Shown here: positions 13,662 to 15,160 of the stretch, piece by piece | Layout of the letters: each line of letters begins with the position of its first letter | Numbering within the stretch: position 1 is the first letter of the stretch | The notes under the pieces: generated by a model | Seen by the model: only the letters and a program-made list of their open reading frames with translations | The model's database searches: none | Told to the model about the DNA's origin: nothing | Made by a program: the position numbers and the translations under genes | NCBI GenBank assembly: GCA_022566975.1 | Contig: JADFHV010000015.1 | Location: 1 to 15,160, forward strand | Reading direction: 5' to 3' | DNA: 15,160 bases | Origin: Chloroflexota bacterium | GTDB lineage: Bacteria > Chloroflexota > Dehalococcoidia > SAR202 > UBA11138

Positions 13662-14819
13662 CTAGCGGTCCTCGGCCTCGGTCGACTCCGCCTCTACCGG
13701 GGCTCCCTGGGGCTCCACGATGGGTGAGACGCCATTGCCGCTCGGGTAGACGAGCCTGCGGACGGGGTAGTTGATCTCTATCCCCTTCTCGCGGAAGCGG
13801 GCGCGAATCTCCTTGATGAGCTCGCTCGTGAGGGTGAAAGTCCCTATGCGGTCGTTGGCCTGAAGGAACACGAAGAAATCGATGTTGGAGTCGCCGAACT
13901 CTGAAAAGCCGAAGAAGGGCTCCACATCGCTGACCGCGTGGGGCGACCGCTCGATAACATTCTGGGCGACGTCGAGCACGACCCGCTCCACTTCTGCCAG
14001 GTCCGAGTCGTAGCTCACACCGCAGGTTACGATCACGTTCATCGCCGGCGTCGGGCTGTAGTAGTTGGTCACGATGCTGTCCGCCATCTTCGAGTTGGGG
14101 ATGATCACCAGGTTGTTGAACCGGCTGCGGATCTTCGTGCTGCGCCATCCTACGTCCACTATGTAGCCGGAGGGGCCACCCTCCAGCTCGATGAAGTCAC
14201 CCTCCTTCAACTCTCCCTCGGTCACCAGGTAGGTGCCCGCAAAGAAGTTGGCGAGCGTGGGCTGGACGGCCAGAGCCACCGCCAGGCCGCCGATGCCGAA
14301 TCCGGCCAGCAGCGGGCTGATGGCGACGTCGAGGCGGTCGAGAGCTATCAGCGTACCGACCGCGTAGATTGTCATGGGCAGGACGCGTCTGACCGGTGGA
14401 AGCAGCTTCTCCTCGAGCCCCGTAGAGGTGCGCGCGGCCAGAATCTTGATGTACCAGCCCAGGAGCGCCTGGCTCATGTGAGACGCGAGGTAGCTGACCT
14501 CCCCAATCACCACGAGTGCCCATACCCGCCGGGCCCAGATGTCCAACCCGTCCAGGTTGTCCCAGGTCGGGGTTTCCAGCTCCGTCAGCGCGATGAATCC
14601 CAGCAGCGGTCCCAGGATGATAATGAACAGGACCGCGGGGCCCCTTATGGACGCTACGATCTGGGTGTCGAGCGCCTCCGGCGCGGCGCGCATCCGGTGC
14701 TTCAGCATGATCTGGAAGACGACCTGAACGACGGCCGCTGCCAGAAGCAGGCTGGCGAAAACACCCAGTGCGAAGACCGGGCCCCACAGGTCCGACTCTT
14801 TGATGAAATCCGGCGGCAT
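13662..14819 (-). CDS. Mechanosensitive ion channel, MscS family
   Basis: This 385-residue inner-membrane protein probably opens under membrane tension and releases solutes during osmotic downshock. There are four helices at about 12-38, 58-80, 100-125 and 146-162. They precede the Gly/Ala-rich pore helix ISPLLAGFGIGGLAVALAVQ (167-186), which continues in PTLANFFAGTYLV, the typical MscS TM3. The beta domain follows (EGDFIELEGGPSGYIVDVGWRSTKIR, then VIIPNSKM), and then the alpha/beta C-terminal domain to about 360. The last 25 residues are acidic and probably disordered. The ATG start has GGAGGT 4 nt upstream, a strong site. The gene sits between comEA and comEC on the same strand, an unusual neighbour for competence genes. 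Cyclic-nucleotide-binding or other extra domains are absent. Confidence 0.93.
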   Translation of the reverse strand: MPPDFIKESDLWGPVFALGVFASLLLAAAVVQVVFQIMLKHRMRAAPEALDTQIVASIRGPAVLFIIILGPLLGFIALTELETPTWDNLDGLDIWARRVWALVVIGEVSYLASHMSQALLGWYIKILAARTSTGLEEKLLPPVRRVLPMTIYAVGTLIALDRLDVAISPLLAGFGIGGLAVALAVQPTLANFFAGTYLVTEGELKEGDFIELEGGPSGYIVDVGWRSTKIRSRFNNLVIIPNSKMADSIVTNYYSPTPAMNVIVTCGVSYDSDLAEVERVVLDVAQNVIERSPHAVSDVEPFFGFSEFGDSNIDFFVFLQANDRIGTFTLTSELIKEIRARFREKGIEINYPVRRLVYPSGNGVSPIVEPQGAPVEAESTEAEDR

Positions 14820-14875
14820 CCCCCACCTCCGCTAGAGTTCTATTGACCGGTCCCCCCTCACCACCCGGGGCCTGC

Positions 14876-15160
14876 TCAGCGGACCTCTACCAGGTCGCGG
14901 ATGCCCGCCAGTAGGCTGGGGCCGATGCCCTGCACGGCGAGGAGGTCCTCCACAATGGAGAATGGCCCGTTGGCGTCCCGATAGTCAATGATTCTCTGGG
15001 CTATTATCTCGCCGATACGGGGCAGGTCGATCAGCTGCTTGGCGTCAGCGGTGTTAATGTCGATCTTCGCGGACTCGGATGGGGCCGTGGCCGCAACGAG
15101 ACCTACCGCGGAGATGGCTGCCGGGATCGGGTCGCCCAACCGCGGGATGTGCCAGTGGTC
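14876..15160 (-). CDS. comEA: ComEA-type helix-hairpin-helix DNA-binding protein, C-terminal part (5' end outside the window)
   Basis: The visible part ends with a complete ComEA helix-hairpin-helix domain: KIDINTADAKQLIDLPRIG, then IIAQRIIDYRDANGPFSIVE and DLLAVQGIGPSLLAGIRDL. This tandem hairpin unit binds double-stranded DNA without sequence preference. ComEA is the surface receptor that delivers DNA to ComEC. The frame stays open to base 15160 with no stop, so the gene very probably continues to the right, where the membrane anchor (and often an SLBB domain) would lie. The TTG at 15137-15139 is a possible but unlikely start, because it would leave no membrane anchor. The stop is 56 nt before the mscS-like start, and comEC follows on the same strand. 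Other HhH proteins of this type exist, but the nearby comEC makes ComEA most likely. Confidence 0.88.
   Translation of the reverse strand, partial: DHWHIPRLGDPIPAAISAVGLVAATAPSESAKIDINTADAKQLIDLPRIGEIIAQRIIDYRDANGPFSIVEDLLAVQGIGPSLLAGIRDLVEVR

Overview
The window is high-GC bacterial chromosome, densely packed, with many GTG/TTG starts and head-to-tail genes. The rpmH-rnpA-yidD-yidC-jag core is universal in bacteria. The PQQ-propeller lipoprotein, the TPP-requiring enzyme, the acyl-CoA ligase and crotonases, and the dispersed GC-rich palindromes look like a Chloroflexota (Dehalococcoidia/SAR202-like) genome. That placement is an impression from gene content and needs a marker-gene tree.

Left part, minus strand (1-4058). 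A TPP-dependent enzyme is cut by the window edge. Upstream of it, in transcription order, lie two crotonase (enoyl-CoA hydratase/isomerase) genes and a class I acyl-CoA ligase. The second crotonase overlaps the ligase by ATGA, so the two are probably translationally coupled. A short crotonase N-terminal remnant and a GC-rich hairpin lie between the two crotonases. This module probably activates and modifies a carboxylic acid as its CoA thioester.

Middle part, minus strand (4275-8813). The ribosomal protein L34 / RNase P protein / membrane-insertase operon reads rpmH-rnpA-yidD-[PQQ-propeller lipoprotein]-yidC-jag-[PfkB kinase]. It starts from a near-consensus promoter (TTGACA-18-TATAAT) with a perfect inverted repeat over the predicted transcription start. 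rpmH (45 codons) is a clear small gene. yidC overlaps jag by about 110 nt on the same strand, and the overlap encodes a very basic YidC tail.

Plus-strand island (8983-11138). A metallo-beta-lactamase-fold hydrolase is followed by a type I DAHP synthase, the first enzyme of aromatic amino acid synthesis. The 332-nt gap between them holds the most interesting feature: a consensus promoter, a 28-codon leader peptide with Trp and Tyr-Pro-Tyr-Phe codons, and segments that can fold as a pause hairpin, an antiterminator or a 12-bp terminator. This is the layout of a classical ribosome-mediated attenuator.

Right part, minus strand (11144-15160). DNA-uptake genes comEA (cut by the window edge) and comEC flank an MscS-family mechanosensitive channel. 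comEC converges on the DAHP synthase gene with only 5 nt between the stop codons.
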